Assembly: GCF_012927325.1 (NCBI RefSeq)
Contig: NZ_JABBGI010000005.1
Location: 124,001-188,000, forward strand
From: Chryseobacterium antibioticum
GTDB lineage: Bacteria > Bacteroidota > Bacteroidia > Flavobacteriales > Weeksellaceae
Direction of reading: 5' to 3'
Length of the DNA: 64,000 nt
In this document: positions 34,117-43,332 of the stretch, one piece after another
Numbering within the stretch: position 1 is the first letter of the stretch
Layout: every line of letters starts with the position of its first letter
Notes under the pieces: model-generated
The model's database searches: none
Seen by the model: the letters and a program-made list of their open reading frames with translations, nothing else
What the model was told of the DNA's origin: nothing
Made by a program: the position numbers and the translations under genes

Positions 34117-34341
34117 TTAAAAACGGCCTCTTCCTGATATTGAACCTTTGAGCTTTAATCTCCCGGAACCCATCTTTTTTATTCCCATAACGTAATTGCT
34201 CATTCCCAGCATAGCGTCCCGCTGCTGATTCAGGGAGGAATTGATATGCATTACCCCTGTGGAATGCGCGCTTACCTGCATTGAGATGGCGGCTGGTACG
34301 GAGGCTGACATTCCCATAACTGCTGTATTGATTTCATTCAT
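34117..34341 (-). CDS. Divergent Reb-like protein (74 aa)
   Basis: From the ATG at 34341 the protein has a RebB-like pattern: MNEINTAVMGMSASVPAAISMQVSAHSTGVMHINSSLNQQRDAM compares with the core AHSTGI...NAVNTQNQQN of the tandem copies (key residues A-H-S-T-G and N-x-x-N-Q-Q). The C-terminus is basic and Gly-rich (GSGRLKLKGSISGRGRF), unlike RebB. A longer frame starting at 34389 would overlap the previous gene; the shorter start is preferred because it gives a 28-base gap. Confidence 0.65.
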   Translation of the reverse strand: MNEINTAVMGMSASVPAAISMQVSAHSTGVMHINSSLNQQRDAMLGMSNYVMGIKKMGSGRLKLKGSISGRGRF

Positions 34342-34369
34342 ATGAACTGTAATTTTTTTGATTGGTATA

Positions 34370-34816
34370 TTATTTACGGATATTGGCAAATCTTATCTGC
34401 AGCTTGTTCATTCTTTCTGCTATCTTTAATTCTTTGTCTTTTATTTTTACCACAGAAGCTTCCTGCAGCTGTTTTAACTGTTCGTCATAGTTCATGGTTA
34501 CCGGGCTGGCTGCAGCAGGCGACTGATAAGCTTCCTGCTGTTTCACCGCTTCTTCCAGTTTTTCCAGCAGAGGTGCTAAAGATTTAAGCGTTTCTTTCGT
34601 TGCTTTATCTTTGATGTAGTTAATGATTTCATCTTCATGGCTCAGGACAAATGGCATGGCGCTTATGTCTATTCCCACGGTATTATTTTTTATTTCTACA
34701 AAAGGGATACAATCTTCCGGTTCCTGATCTGTCACTCCGTTTTCCGTTCCCTGGATTGGAATATCTTCATAGATTTCCGGTTCCATATCTTTGCTTCTAT
34801 CTTTTGAATAATCCAT
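34370..34816 (-). CDS. Unrecognised acidic helical protein in Reb cluster (148 aa)
   Basis: The protein is acidic at the N-terminus and helical with Lys/Glu/Gln-rich segments at about 75-148. It has no signal peptide, membrane helix or known motif. It overlaps the preceding gene by 20 bases, so the two are coupled. Given its place between Reb genes it may help R-body assembly or control, but this is inference. Confidence 0.65.
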   Translation of the reverse strand: MDYSKDRSKDMEPEIYEDIPIQGTENGVTDQEPEDCIPFVEIKNNTVGIDISAMPFVLSHEDEIINYIKDKATKETLKSLAPLLEKLEEAVKQQEAYQSPAAASPVTMNYDEQLKQLQEASVVKIKDKELKIAERMNKLQIRFANIRK

Positions 34817-35513
34817 TTCCTATTTTTTTAAGTTTGTCTGTAATCTGTATAGCTAAAGGTTTCTTCACCTCTTCTTGTTCAGGCTCCTCTGCAGGAATTA
34901 CCGCTTCTTCAATTTTAGGCTTTATGAGTGGCTGAGCCAGCTTGATAGATTTCAGCACCAATTTTCCGTCCCCGCCGTCAACTTCAAGATTTTTATTTCC
35001 CATGCTGTTTTGTTCTTCTGATTTCTCATTGGCAGGCCCTGACGTCAGACATTTTTTTTTTTCAGCATCTTCTGCATCAGGATCTTCAACAGGTGCAATA
35101 TGCTGCGGGGCGTTGAGGTTGCTGTTAACGGCATAAATTGTGGTAGAAATTTTCGTTTTTACTTCTGCATAATCACTGACTATTTTAAAGAGATCCCGCA
35201 TCATTTCATTCCCAGTCCCGTTTCCTGTATCATCGGCCTCACTCAGATTGTTTTTTGGTGGCGGTTTGTTTTCACTGGGAGTTCCGTAGGTCAGTAAATT
35301 ATTGGCCAGTCTGCTCAATGCGATGAGACCTACCTGCTCGAATCCTTTTAAGAAAGACTGTAGATCCTGAACCATCATTCCCGTCGACTGATCGATCATC
35401 ACTTTTCCGGCTCCCGTCATTGGCGAAGCCGCCGGTGGCGACAATACCTCTTTGTTGATGAAGATCACCGCTTCTTGTGCAGATTTGGATCCCTCCGAAT
35501 TTTGCGTTCCCAT
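34797..35513 (-). CDS. Unrecognised Reb-associated protein (238 aa)
   Basis: The first 70 residues have a segment MIDQSTGMMVQDLQSFLKGF that recalls the STG(I/M)M region of Reb proteins, then an Ala/Leu helix. A long low-complexity stretch rich in Glu, Asn and Pro follows, and the C-terminus ends with a basic helix ITDKLKKIGNGLFKR. It begins 17 bases after the first Reb gene and overlaps the next gene by 20 bases. I do not know a function; a scaffold or terminator of R-body growth is possible. Confidence 0.62.
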   Translation of the reverse strand: MGTQNSEGSKSAQEAVIFINKEVLSPPAASPMTGAGKVMIDQSTGMMVQDLQSFLKGFEQVGLIALSRLANNLLTYGTPSENKPPPKNNLSEADDTGNGTGNEMMRDLFKIVSDYAEVKTKISTTIYAVNSNLNAPQHIAPVEDPDAEDAEKKKCLTSGPANEKSEEQNSMGNKNLEVDGGDGKLVLKSIKLAQPLIKPKIEEAVIPAEEPEQEEVKKPLAIQITDKLKKIGNGLFKR

Positions 35514-35530
35514 TGTGTTAAAGTTTTAAA

Positions 35531-35746
35531 TTATCCTTTTAGAATCTTAATGGCATCTGCTACAATAGCAGGATTAAGCTGATTAAGATTCTGTTGGTTT
35601 GTTACTGAGTTCTGTATCGAAATTCCGCTGGCATGCATCGCCATCTGGTACAACATACTCATTGCCTGAGCCGGCGATTCGCCTAGCACTGTAACATTGG
35701 TCTGCGTTACCGCATCAGTGACCTTGTTATTTACTGTATCTGACAT
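35531..35746 (-). CDS. Reb-like protein, first gene of the cluster (71 aa)
   Basis: The 71-residue protein keeps the RebB start (VTDAVTQTNVTVLGESPAQAMSMLYQMAMHASGI) in pattern, with key words DAVTQTNV, GESPA, MLYQ and ASGI, but its C-terminal half is shorter and ends VADAIKILKG like the tandem copies (IADA..IAKIL). It is a diverged member that leads the operon. No clear promoter box is visible upstream. Confidence 0.82.
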   Translation of the reverse strand: MSDTVNNKVTDAVTQTNVTVLGESPAQAMSMLYQMAMHASGISIQNSVTNQQNLNQLNPAIVADAIKILKG

Positions 35747-36263
35747 ATACTTGGTTTTAATGGTTATTAAATTAAGAGGATCATCAATTCTTCTTATCTT
35801 TAAGAACTTTTCTCCCGGTTTACTTTTCTACGCCTCCCCTCTTCCTCATTTCCGTTTCTCCCTTTCTTCTGATACAAATGTCCAAAAGAAAAATATATCC
35901 AGCTTAAGGGAATTTACTGAATTTTAGAAACTCAGGTATTTCCCTTTAATGTGATAAAATGACAAATCCATCATATTACCGCTAATTAAAACAAGGTATG
36001 ACGGTTTATTGAAGGATTACAGAGATTTTTAAACATCAAAAACCGCCACACACAATGCAGGCGGTTTTGATTCAACTGAAAAATGCCATTTCATACAGCC
36101 AGATACAACTGACAATCTATAAACATTATAGATTTAAAATGAGCTAACAATTATTTAAAATGATTTTTATATTATTCTTTGAGATTACATTTTCACCGCT
36201 AACCATTTTTACTGTGGTCTTCTCGAATGACATTAAGGTTACAATTATTCAGAATTAGTAGTT
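35747..36263. other. Intergenic region upstream of the Reb cluster
   Basis: I see no gene. It is AT-rich, with C/T-rich text near 35810-35870. It should hold the Reb cluster promoter, but no clean TAnnTTTG box is visible, which fits the need for an activator. A terminator lies at 36039-36068. Confidence 0.4.
36039..36068 (-). terminator. Terminator, probably of the siderophore-interacting protein gene
   Basis: Stem aaaaccgcc/ggcggtttt with a 12-base loop and T-run on the minus strand, about 195 bases after that gene. Confidence 0.6.
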
Positions 36264-36986
36264 CTATAATCCTTTCTTCCCCTCCATCCAATACGCCTGC
36301 GACCTTATACACTTCCCATCCACACCCTTCGCCTTAAGAAACTTCCGAACCACAGACATGGTACTTCCATTTCCTGTAAGATAAAAAACGGCTTCATTAT
36401 TTTGAATGGCCTGCTTTTCTTCTTTTAAAAAGTCGTTTAAAGCTTCCATGATGTTCTGAATATCATTTTTGGGAGCGTGATAGCCATACAGTTCCAGTTC
36501 TTTCAGCGCTGAACGCTCTTCCAGCTCATGAAGACAAACAAATGATCCGCTTATTTCTTCCGCTGCTTCTTTGATGGACAGAGAGCTTCCTAATGACGTT
36601 TCGTCGCCTATGGAGAAATGGATTTCTGCGTTGGGTTCAAAGAAACGTTTTCCTCTAGGCATTAAAATTTTTGTAGTGTCCCCTTCTGAAAGGTGATGGG
36701 CAAAACGGCTTCCGACGGAATCGGTATCGTGGAGATGAAACAGTACATCGAAAGTCCCTGTATGCTTATTAAAATTGAAGGGCGAATAATAACGGTAATC
36801 TTTGTCGTTGACTCTTATTCCAATGGCATAGGCAGGTTCAAAAGGGACATCTTCCAGATCAGACGCAAAACGGATGAGACGAAGATCTTTTGAAACGGTT
36901 TCGGTATGGATAACGGTGCATTCTTTAAATTTTGAGGACATGACATTTTCTAATGTGTCATTGATCCATTTAGGTAAGCTTGGCAT
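36264..36986 (-). CDS. Siderophore-interacting protein (FAD-linked ferric reductase type)
   Basis: The 240-residue protein has the SIP layout: an FAD-binding barrel with RYYSPFN (about residues 63-69) and LMPRGKRFF, then a C-terminal NAD(P)H-binding-like domain with GDETSLGSSLS and YLTGNGSTM. It would release iron from ferric siderophores by reduction in the cytoplasm. No Fur box is obvious. It is followed upstream on the same strand by an AraC regulator gene. Confidence 0.82.
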   Translation of the reverse strand: MPSLPKWINDTLENVMSSKFKECTVIHTETVSKDLRLIRFASDLEDVPFEPAYAIGIRVNDKDYRYYSPFNFNKHTGTFDVLFHLHDTDSVGSRFAHHLSEGDTTKILMPRGKRFFEPNAEIHFSIGDETSLGSSLSIKEAAEEISGSFVCLHELEERSALKELELYGYHAPKNDIQNIMEALNDFLKEEKQAIQNNEAVFYLTGNGSTMSVVRKFLKAKGVDGKCIRSQAYWMEGKKGL

Positions 36987-37074
36987 AAATCATTTTAATG
37001 CAAAGGAAGCGGCAAAATGAAAACGGACCCATAGCAGTTTCATGGAATTGATTGGACAATTCGCGGTTTACAAT

Positions 37075-37941
37075 CTATTTCCGACTTTTATCCCGGAATT
37101 CTGATGGCGGACAGCCTTCTACCTTAGAAAATAAGCGGGAGAAATAAGCATGGTCGCTATATCCCAGCTCGTAAGCAATTTCTTTTACTGTCAAATGAGT
37201 GAAAGATAAGAGTCTCTTGGATTCAATTAAAACCTCCTGATGAATCCAGTATTGTGCCGATTTTCCTGTGACTTCCCGGATAACATCTGTCAGATAGCCC
37301 CGTGAAATATTTAAAGCTTCGGCATAAGCGGATGGACTTTTCATGGTTTTAAATTCTTTTCTCACCAGAATCCTGAATGTTCTGGTCAGTTGAATTGCAC
37401 GATTTTCATTAGATACTTCAAGGTTGTTTTCCCCTAAAAAGATCATCGCATACATCCCCGAAAAAGCATTTATGAAAGACCGGATGACCAGAAAACCTTC
37501 TTTACTTCCCAGCATTTCTTCCGTGCAGGACATCTGAAGCATTCCTGCACAGGTACTGAGTTTTTCAACCCAGTTTTTATCAACTGAAATGGGTTGTATA
37601 TCCACCAATGATTCTTCAAAAACCGATCTTACACTATCCGGCAGCATATCTGCTTTCACTGCCACAAACCATCCGTTGACGTCTTCCATCAGAATCCCTT
37701 CATGAACCTGTCCCGGAAGCAGAAAGAATACCGCAGCATCGCGCGCCTCTACCACTTTAAAATCAACCATCATCCTGGCCCTTCCGCTTTCCAAAAAAGT
37801 AAAAATATAATGGCTGTCGCGGTGAATCCCTTTATCAAAAAGATTATCTACTGTATTGATAGTCCGTTTTTCAATTCTTTCGATCACGATACCATGCTGT
37901 GTGATACTGCTTAAATCATAGGTGGGAATGGACTGTTTCAT
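37075..37941 (-). CDS. AraC family transcriptional regulator
   Basis: The 288-residue protein has an N-terminal cupin-like sensing part (about 20-110) and two HTH motifs at the C-terminus (about 188-285), ending in the AraC signature YELGYSDHAYFSRLFSKVEGCPPSEFR (key residues G-Y, F-S-R-x-F, P-x-x-F-R). It lies 11 bases after the LysE exporter gene, suggesting one transcript, and upstream of the siderophore-interacting protein gene. Confidence 0.88.
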   Translation of the reverse strand: MKQSIPTYDLSSITQHGIVIERIEKRTINTVDNLFDKGIHRDSHYIFTFLESGRARMMVDFKVVEARDAAVFFLLPGQVHEGILMEDVNGWFVAVKADMLPDSVRSVFEESLVDIQPISVDKNWVEKLSTCAGMLQMSCTEEMLGSKEGFLVIRSFINAFSGMYAMIFLGENNLEVSNENRAIQLTRTFRILVRKEFKTMKSPSAYAEALNISRGYLTDVIREVTGKSAQYWIHQEVLIESKRLLSFTHLTVKEIAYELGYSDHAYFSRLFSKVEGCPPSEFRDKSRK

Positions 37942-37952
37942 GGTACCTTAAC

Positions 37953-38588
37953 TTATCTCGCTTTTGAAAAGGCCATTTTTACGGCTAGATAGGTTAAGAC
38001 ACTCGCCATAAACCATTTTTGCACTTTCACCCAAAAGGGGTTTCCTGTAAAAAATGCCGCTACTCTTGCTGCTGTCAGCACAATGATAAAATTAACACTG
38101 AAGCTTACAAAGATCTGAATAACGCCCAGTTCCAGACTCTGAGTCAAAACGGAACCATATTCGGGTTTAATGAATTGCGGGAAAAATGACAGGTAGAATA
38201 CGGCCACTTTGGGATTTAGTACATTCGTTAAAAAACCGACTGTGAAAAGCTTTTTAGGCCCGTCATGTGAGCTGTTCTTATCTACATCAAATATATTCCT
38301 GCTCTTTGGCTTAATCGCCTGATAAGCTAAATACAAAAGATAAATGGTTCCAAGTGTTTTCAGGACCGTATAAGCCAATGGAACTACCAATAAGACTGCA
38401 GTAAGGCCAAAAGACACCATAATAATGTGGAACAGAAAACCGCAAACGACACCTGCCAAAGAAATCATTCCGGATTTTTTCCCTTGTGTAATTGATTTTG
38501 AAATGAGATAGATCATATTGGGGCCGGGACTTATCACTAAAACAAGTGCAGCCAGGATAAAGAATACGAGTTCTTGAAATGGAATCAT
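37953..38588 (-). CDS. LysE/RhtB family amino-acid exporter
   Basis: The 211-residue protein has about six membrane helices and the RhtB signature SPGPNMIYLISKSITQGKKSG at about 21-41 (key residues P-G-P-N). It exports amino acids or homoserine lactone-like compounds. It is first in a probable operon with the AraC regulator. Confidence 0.87.
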   Translation of the reverse strand: MIPFQELVFFILAALVLVISPGPNMIYLISKSITQGKKSGMISLAGVVCGFLFHIIMVSFGLTAVLLVVPLAYTVLKTLGTIYLLYLAYQAIKPKSRNIFDVDKNSSHDGPKKLFTVGFLTNVLNPKVAVFYLSFFPQFIKPEYGSVLTQSLELGVIQIFVSFSVNFIIVLTAARVAAFFTGNPFWVKVQKWFMASVLTYLAVKMAFSKAR

Positions 38589-39214
38589 CTTTTAATCAAT
38601 TATTTAGTTAAAGAACATCTGCCGGAAAATCATTTTATTCCTGCCACTGAGGAATAACGGAACAAATATAAGTGATTTCATGCTTATTTTTTATCTCATG
38701 TTTCGGATCAGATCCTCTCTGTTGATCCTTCTCATTCAAGTTCAAACAGTTAATTAATGATAAGATTACAATTAATTATAAGGCTGGTAACGGTATTTTG
38801 CTATTTTTGTATTCCCGAAAGGGGGAATTTTTACTTTTTTCAGAATAACCACACAAAAACTATGAACCAGATAACCCCATGCAGCATGCCTACTATACAA
38901 GAAAAAAGGCCAACAACTGAGATCAGGATGATTTCAAACATTCCTTATCTTTTCATTCAAAGATCCGCAAAAGTATTTTCCGCTCAGGATATTGATGAGG
39001 AAATATTCCACCTTCAGGTCCCTGATACCACATTTTTTTTAACCTTAGCAGTAATATCCCAGGTATTTTTACGTTTGACAGGAAACTAAGAATCATTTTA
39101 CCTAACATTAAAAGTTGGATCCGTCTAATTTCCCTGTTCTGCATGATCAGCTTACCATCAATCCATTAAAACATACTATTTGATAGATTTCTACTCCATT
39201 AAAATGTAAACTCA
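38589..39214. other. Intergenic region, possible small ORF not supported
   Basis: The 626-base stretch has a TATTTTTG box at 38802-38809 and a frame of up to 110 residues (38757-39089), or 75 from the ATG at 38862. The encoded text shows no known motif and odd composition, so I do not call a gene. The promoter of the TonB receptor should also lie here. Confidence 0.4.
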
Positions 39215-41545
39215 ATGCAAAAATTGTTTTTTAAAACTGCCGTCACGGCCGCTGCACTCTGTTTCAGCTCCATGGCCCTGGCGCAGCAAAAGTACTCAGT
39301 AAGCGGTACTGTGAAAGACCACAAGAATGGCGAACTGCTGATCGGGGTTACTGTAAAAGTAAATGAAGATCCCTCGATTTCCGTGGTGGCCAACGAATAT
39401 GGCTTTTACTCACTTTCCCTTCCTGAGGGAAACTATACCCTGATTGTTTCGTATCCGGGCTACCGTGATTTCGAATATGCTATCAAAGTGGAACAAAACA
39501 CGAAGGTAGACCTTCCCCTTGACCAGGAGGATCAAAAAGTAGGAAAGATTGATGAAGTCGTTATTTCCGGGGTTAAAAAGAATAAAAATCTTACCACAGC
39601 TCAGATGGGAACTGAGACTTTGAGCATCAAAAATATAGAAAAACTTCCGGTTTTATTCGGGGAAAAGGATGTTATGAAAACGATACAGCTTTTACCGGGA
39701 ATAAAAAGCAACGGTGAAGGAAGCAGCGGATTCAGTGTAAGAGGGGGAGCCACAGACCAGAACCTGATCTTACTGGATGAAGCGCCTGTTTATAATGCTT
39801 CGCATTTACTTGGTTTTTTCAGTACGTTCAACAGTGATGCCCTGAAGGATGCGAGTATTATCAAAGGAAACAGCCCTGCCCAGTACGGAGGCCGCCTTTC
39901 TTCAGTAATGGATGTTAAAATGAAAGACGGAAATAATAAGGATTATAATGTGAATGGAGGAATTGGTCTGATCAGCAGCAGACTGAGCGTGGAAGGTCCC
40001 ATTCAGAAAGAAAAATCTTCATTTATCGTTTCAGGAAGAAGAACATATGCCGATCTGTTTCTTAAGACCTCTGATGATTATAAGGACAGTAAGCTGTATT
40101 TCTACGATTTGAATTTGAAAGCGAATTATCAGATCAATGAAAACAACCGTCTTTATTTATCCGGATATTTCGGAAGAGATGTTCTGGGACTAGGTGACAC
40201 TTTCTCTACAGACTGGGGAAATACGACGGCTACCCTTCGATGGAACAGCATCATCAACAGTAAATTATTTTCCAATACCTCATTCATTTACAGTAATTAT
40301 AATTATAAAATCAGCCTTAAAAGCAATGACAATACTTTTGGTTTAGATTCTCAGATTGAGGACTGGAACCTTAAGCAGGATTTCACCTGGTTTGCGGGAA
40401 ATAAACATTCTGTGCGTTTCGGGCTTCAGTCTATTTACCATACGATTACCCCAAGCAGTGCTTCAGGTACGAGTGTGAGCAGTTTCCCACGAAATCCGAG
40501 AAAATCATGGGAAAATGCGGTGTACATCAATGATGACTTCAAAGCCTCTGACAAATTTACCGTAAACTACGGTTTGAGACTTTCTACGTTCAGTGTTTTA
40601 GGTGGTGACACGTACAATACTTATGAAAATGGAGTCATTACGGACAGTCGATTTCTGGAAAAAGGCCAATTCGGAAAAACGTATTTTAATCTTGAACCAA
40701 GAATTACAGCGAATTACCGTATTAATGAAGTCAGCAGCGTGAAAGCAGGCTATTCCCGCAACACACAGAACCTTCACCTTCTGAGCAACAGCAGCAGCGG
40801 AAATCCTACGGACCAGTGGATCGGAAGCAGCTACAGTGTAAAACCGGAAATCGCGGATCAGATCAGTGCAGGATACAGCCGAAATTTCAATAACAATAAT
40901 TATGAGCTGAATGCGGAGATCTATTATAAATCTATGCAGAACCAGATCGACTTTAAAAATGGTGCACAGATCTCATTTGATACGGCAGCTGATGTAGAAA
41001 GTGAATTGTTGTATGGTAAAGGAAGAGCTTACGGTTTGGAACTTATCGCTAAAAAGAAAAGCGGAAGACTGACCGGCTGGATTTCTTATACATTGTCTAA
41101 AACAGAGCGAAAAATAGACGGCATCAACAATAATGAATGGTATAATGCGCGAATGGACAAAACGCATGACATCTCTATCGTTGCCACTTACGAACTGAAT
41201 AAAAAATGGTCATTATCGGGATTATTCCTTTACAGTACAGGAAATGCAGTTACCTTCCCTACCGCAAAATATGAGCTGAACGGACAGACTATATTTCAGT
41301 ACAGCAGCAGAAATGCTGACCGTATGCCTTCTTACCACAGAATGGACCTGAGTGCTACGTATGAACCTGAATCTACCAAACGCTTCAAAGGATCATGGTC
41401 TTTTGGTATTTATAATATCTACGGCCGTGAAAACGCTTATACCATCACGTTTGAAGACAATCCGAATAACCCGGGAACTACCCGAGCTATGCAGACTTCA
41501 TTATTCCGTTGGGTACCCAATGTCACTTATAATTTCAAATTTTAG
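39215..41545 (+). CDS. TonB-dependent receptor with carboxypeptidase-like N-terminal domain
   Basis: The 776-residue outer-membrane protein has a signal peptide (1-23), an N-terminal carboxypeptidase-regulatory-like domain (about 27-105; VSGTVKDHKNGELLIGVTV), a plug domain (about 140-240; VRGGATDQNLILLDEAPVYN) and a beta-barrel ending in a terminal Phe (NVTYNFKF). It takes up an unknown ligand using TonB energy. It is followed after 3 bases by a DUF4249 lipoprotein gene, a usual partner in Bacteroidota. Confidence 0.92.
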   Translation: MQKLFFKTAVTAAALCFSSMALAQQKYSVSGTVKDHKNGELLIGVTVKVNEDPSISVVANEYGFYSLSLPEGNYTLIVSYPGYRDFEYAIKVEQNTKVDLPLDQEDQKVGKIDEVVISGVKKNKNLTTAQMGTETLSIKNIEKLPVLFGEKDVMKTIQLLPGIKSNGEGSSGFSVRGGATDQNLILLDEAPVYNASHLLGFFSTFNSDALKDASIIKGNSPAQYGGRLSSVMDVKMKDGNNKDYNVNGGIGLISSRLSVEGPIQKEKSSFIVSGRRTYADLFLKTSDDYKDSKLYFYDLNLKANYQINENNRLYLSGYFGRDVLGLGDTFSTDWGNTTATLRWNSIINSKLFSNTSFIYSNYNYKISLKSNDNTFGLDSQIEDWNLKQDFTWFAGNKHSVRFGLQSIYHTITPSSASGTSVSSFPRNPRKSWENAVYINDDFKASDKFTVNYGLRLSTFSVLGGDTYNTYENGVITDSRFLEKGQFGKTYFNLEPRITANYRINEVSSVKAGYSRNTQNLHLLSNSSSGNPTDQWIGSSYSVKPEIADQISAGYSRNFNNNNYELNAEIYYKSMQNQIDFKNGAQISFDTAADVESELLYGKGRAYGLELIAKKKSGRLTGWISYTLSKTERKIDGINNNEWYNARMDKTHDISIVATYELNKKWSLSGLFLYSTGNAVTFPTAKYELNGQTIFQYSSRNADRMPSYHRMDLSATYEPESTKRFKGSWSFGIYNIYGRENAYTITFEDNPNNPGTTRAMQTSLFRWVPNVTYNFKF

Positions 41546-41548
41546 ATC

Positions 41549-42364
41549 ATGAAGAATATTATTTTTATCATATTAACGCTGTTTTTAGTCACTTCCTGTG
41601 AAAAGGAGATCGACCTTGATCTGGATGACAAAAGCGGAAACATTGTCATAGAAGGTAATGTAACGAACCAGCCCGGACCTTATTTTGTAAGAATAACAAA
41701 ATCGGTAGCTTTTACTCAAAATAATCAATATCCTGCGGTGACTGACGCTCAGGTGATTTTAAGTGATAACACGGGACAAACTGAAACATTACAATACGTA
41801 GGGGACGGAAAGTATAAAACCACCAATTTTACAGGAGTAACAGGACGTACTTATACGCTGAAAATACAGGCTGAAGGAAAACAGTATACTGCTCAGAGTT
41901 CAATGCCCGAAGTGGTTAATTTTGATGGTCTGACGCAGGATTCTTTCACATTCGGAAGTGAGACCACCTATACCCTTCTTCCTGTTTTTACGGATCCTGC
42001 GGCATTAGGAAATCGCTATCTTTTTAATTTCACCATTAATAATATGACTAAAAAAACGTTTGAAGTATTTTCAGATAACGTTAATAATGGACTGGTGAAT
42101 CAAAGACCCTTGTTTCTCCCTAACGAGGATCAAGATGATGATCCTACCGACCATAAGGTAGTGCCCGGAGATACTGTTTATGTAGAAATGCAGTCCATTG
42201 ATCACAATATATTCACCTATTATTCTGCTCTTCTGCAGATTTCAGGGGATGGAGGTGCTGGCGGAGGTGTAACGCCTTCCAATCCTCCAAGTAATATTGA
42301 TCATGGAGCTTTAGGATATTTCTCTGCTCATACCACACAGAAAAAAAGTATTGTGATTCAGTAG
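41549..42364 (+). CDS. DUF4249 lipoprotein, TonB-receptor partner
   Basis: The 271-residue protein has a lipoprotein signal (lipobox VTSC, Cys17) and the DUF4249 start CEKEIDLDLDDKSGNIVIEGNVT (key residues E-K-E-I-D-L). A beta-sandwich-like part follows. It is found next to TonB receptors and probably sits at the outer membrane as an accessory or ligand-binding lipoprotein. The role in uptake is inferred from context. Confidence 0.85.
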   Translation: MKNIIFIILTLFLVTSCEKEIDLDLDDKSGNIVIEGNVTNQPGPYFVRITKSVAFTQNNQYPAVTDAQVILSDNTGQTETLQYVGDGKYKTTNFTGVTGRTYTLKIQAEGKQYTAQSSMPEVVNFDGLTQDSFTFGSETTYTLLPVFTDPAALGNRYLFNFTINNMTKKTFEVFSDNVNNGLVNQRPLFLPNEDQDDDPTDHKVVPGDTVYVEMQSIDHNIFTYYSALLQISGDGGAGGGVTPSNPPSNIDHGALGYFSAHTTQKKSIVIQ

Positions 42365-42387
42365 ATGACGATCACGATTGTATCAAT

Positions 42388-42420
42388 AAAGGCTATTCCG
42401 ACGTTGGGATAGCCTTTTTT
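42388..42420 (+). terminator. Terminator of the TonB receptor operon
   Basis: A 12-bp stem (aaaggctattcc with gggatagccttt, one G-U pair), 6-base loop and a following T-run. Confidence 0.75.
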
Positions 42421-42645
42421 GTGAACCACTTGTCTTGAAAAGTACAGATCATCACTTTATTGTTTTCTATATTATATTTAAAAGTATTGGTCAGATCTTT
42501 TTTGAACAAAGCTTGAATAAAATACCACGAATAAAATCATACTAGATTATTTTATCATTTATTTACGGCCTTCCAGAATACATTAAACTGTAAAATAAGG
42601 CTTAAACAGTACCATATGAAAAACAAATATTGTTTCTTCCATCAA

Positions 42646-43332
42646 CTATTTTCCAACTTTAACAATAACGAATTTCTCTTCATAAGACTCAACAGTACTG
42701 TCTTTTACAGAAGTGATTATTTTTTCAATATTTTTATTATGATAATAGTAGTTTCTCTTATAACTAAAAGGTGTATCGAAGTATTTTGCCTGAAATTCTA
42801 TTTCATCCAGTCTATTTTTTTTCGTTTTTATTTTAGCTGATGTTATGGTTGAATTATCTGGCCAGTATGGAAGTTCGCTATTTTTTGGAAGCATAAAATC
42901 ACACCCATTATATCCATCTTTGGTATGTTTACAATTTTCTTTGATCATGCGTTCGATTTCCAAGTCCTTTTTGAGAAAATTGAAATTAGTAATTGGAACT
43001 TCATCCATTGAAAATGTATTTTCTGATGCAACGATATCTGAAAGTTTACTATAGTAATTGATATACTTAATATTTCCGGTAGTAATTCTTTTTTTCTGTT
43101 GGTCATTATACTTAAATTCCTTTACTATCAAGTCATTTTTATCTCTAGTAAATACTAAAGAATCACTTTTTATTGAGCTACCATATACTCTTGCATATTC
43201 ACTGTCCACATGAAAATAATGAACTGTTTGAATATCATTATTACTCAAATAAATTACTTTGCCATCATGATGTTGAGATTGGCAGTTAATATAAAAAAAG
43301 AATAGGATCAGATATAGATTACTTCTTTTCAT
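42646..43332 (-). CDS. Lipoprotein, candidate immunity protein (228 aa)
   Basis: The protein has a lipoprotein-type signal peptide ending near INCQSQ (Cys17). The remainder is Lys/Tyr/Asn-rich and has no known motif. It overlaps the upstream PAAR-like effector gene by 14 bases and is last in the T6SS island. A lipoprotein encoded directly after a possible cell-wall-degrading effector is what an immunity protein would look like; this is inference. Confidence 0.6.
   Translation of the reverse strand: MKRSNLYLILFFFYINCQSQHHDGKVIYLSNNDIQTVHYFHVDSEYARVYGSSIKSDSLVFTRDKNDLIVKEFKYNDQQKKRITTGNIKYINYYSKLSDIVASENTFSMDEVPITNFNFLKKDLEIERMIKENCKHTKDGYNGCDFMLPKNSELPYWPDNSTITSAKIKTKKNRLDEIEFQAKYFDTPFSYKRNYYYHNKNIEKIITSVKDSTVESYEEKFVIVKVGK

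Noticed and set aside
38757-39089. Open frame of 110 codons upstream of the TonB receptor
   Set aside because: No motif, odd composition, and it overlaps a likely promoter region; not enough support for a gene.
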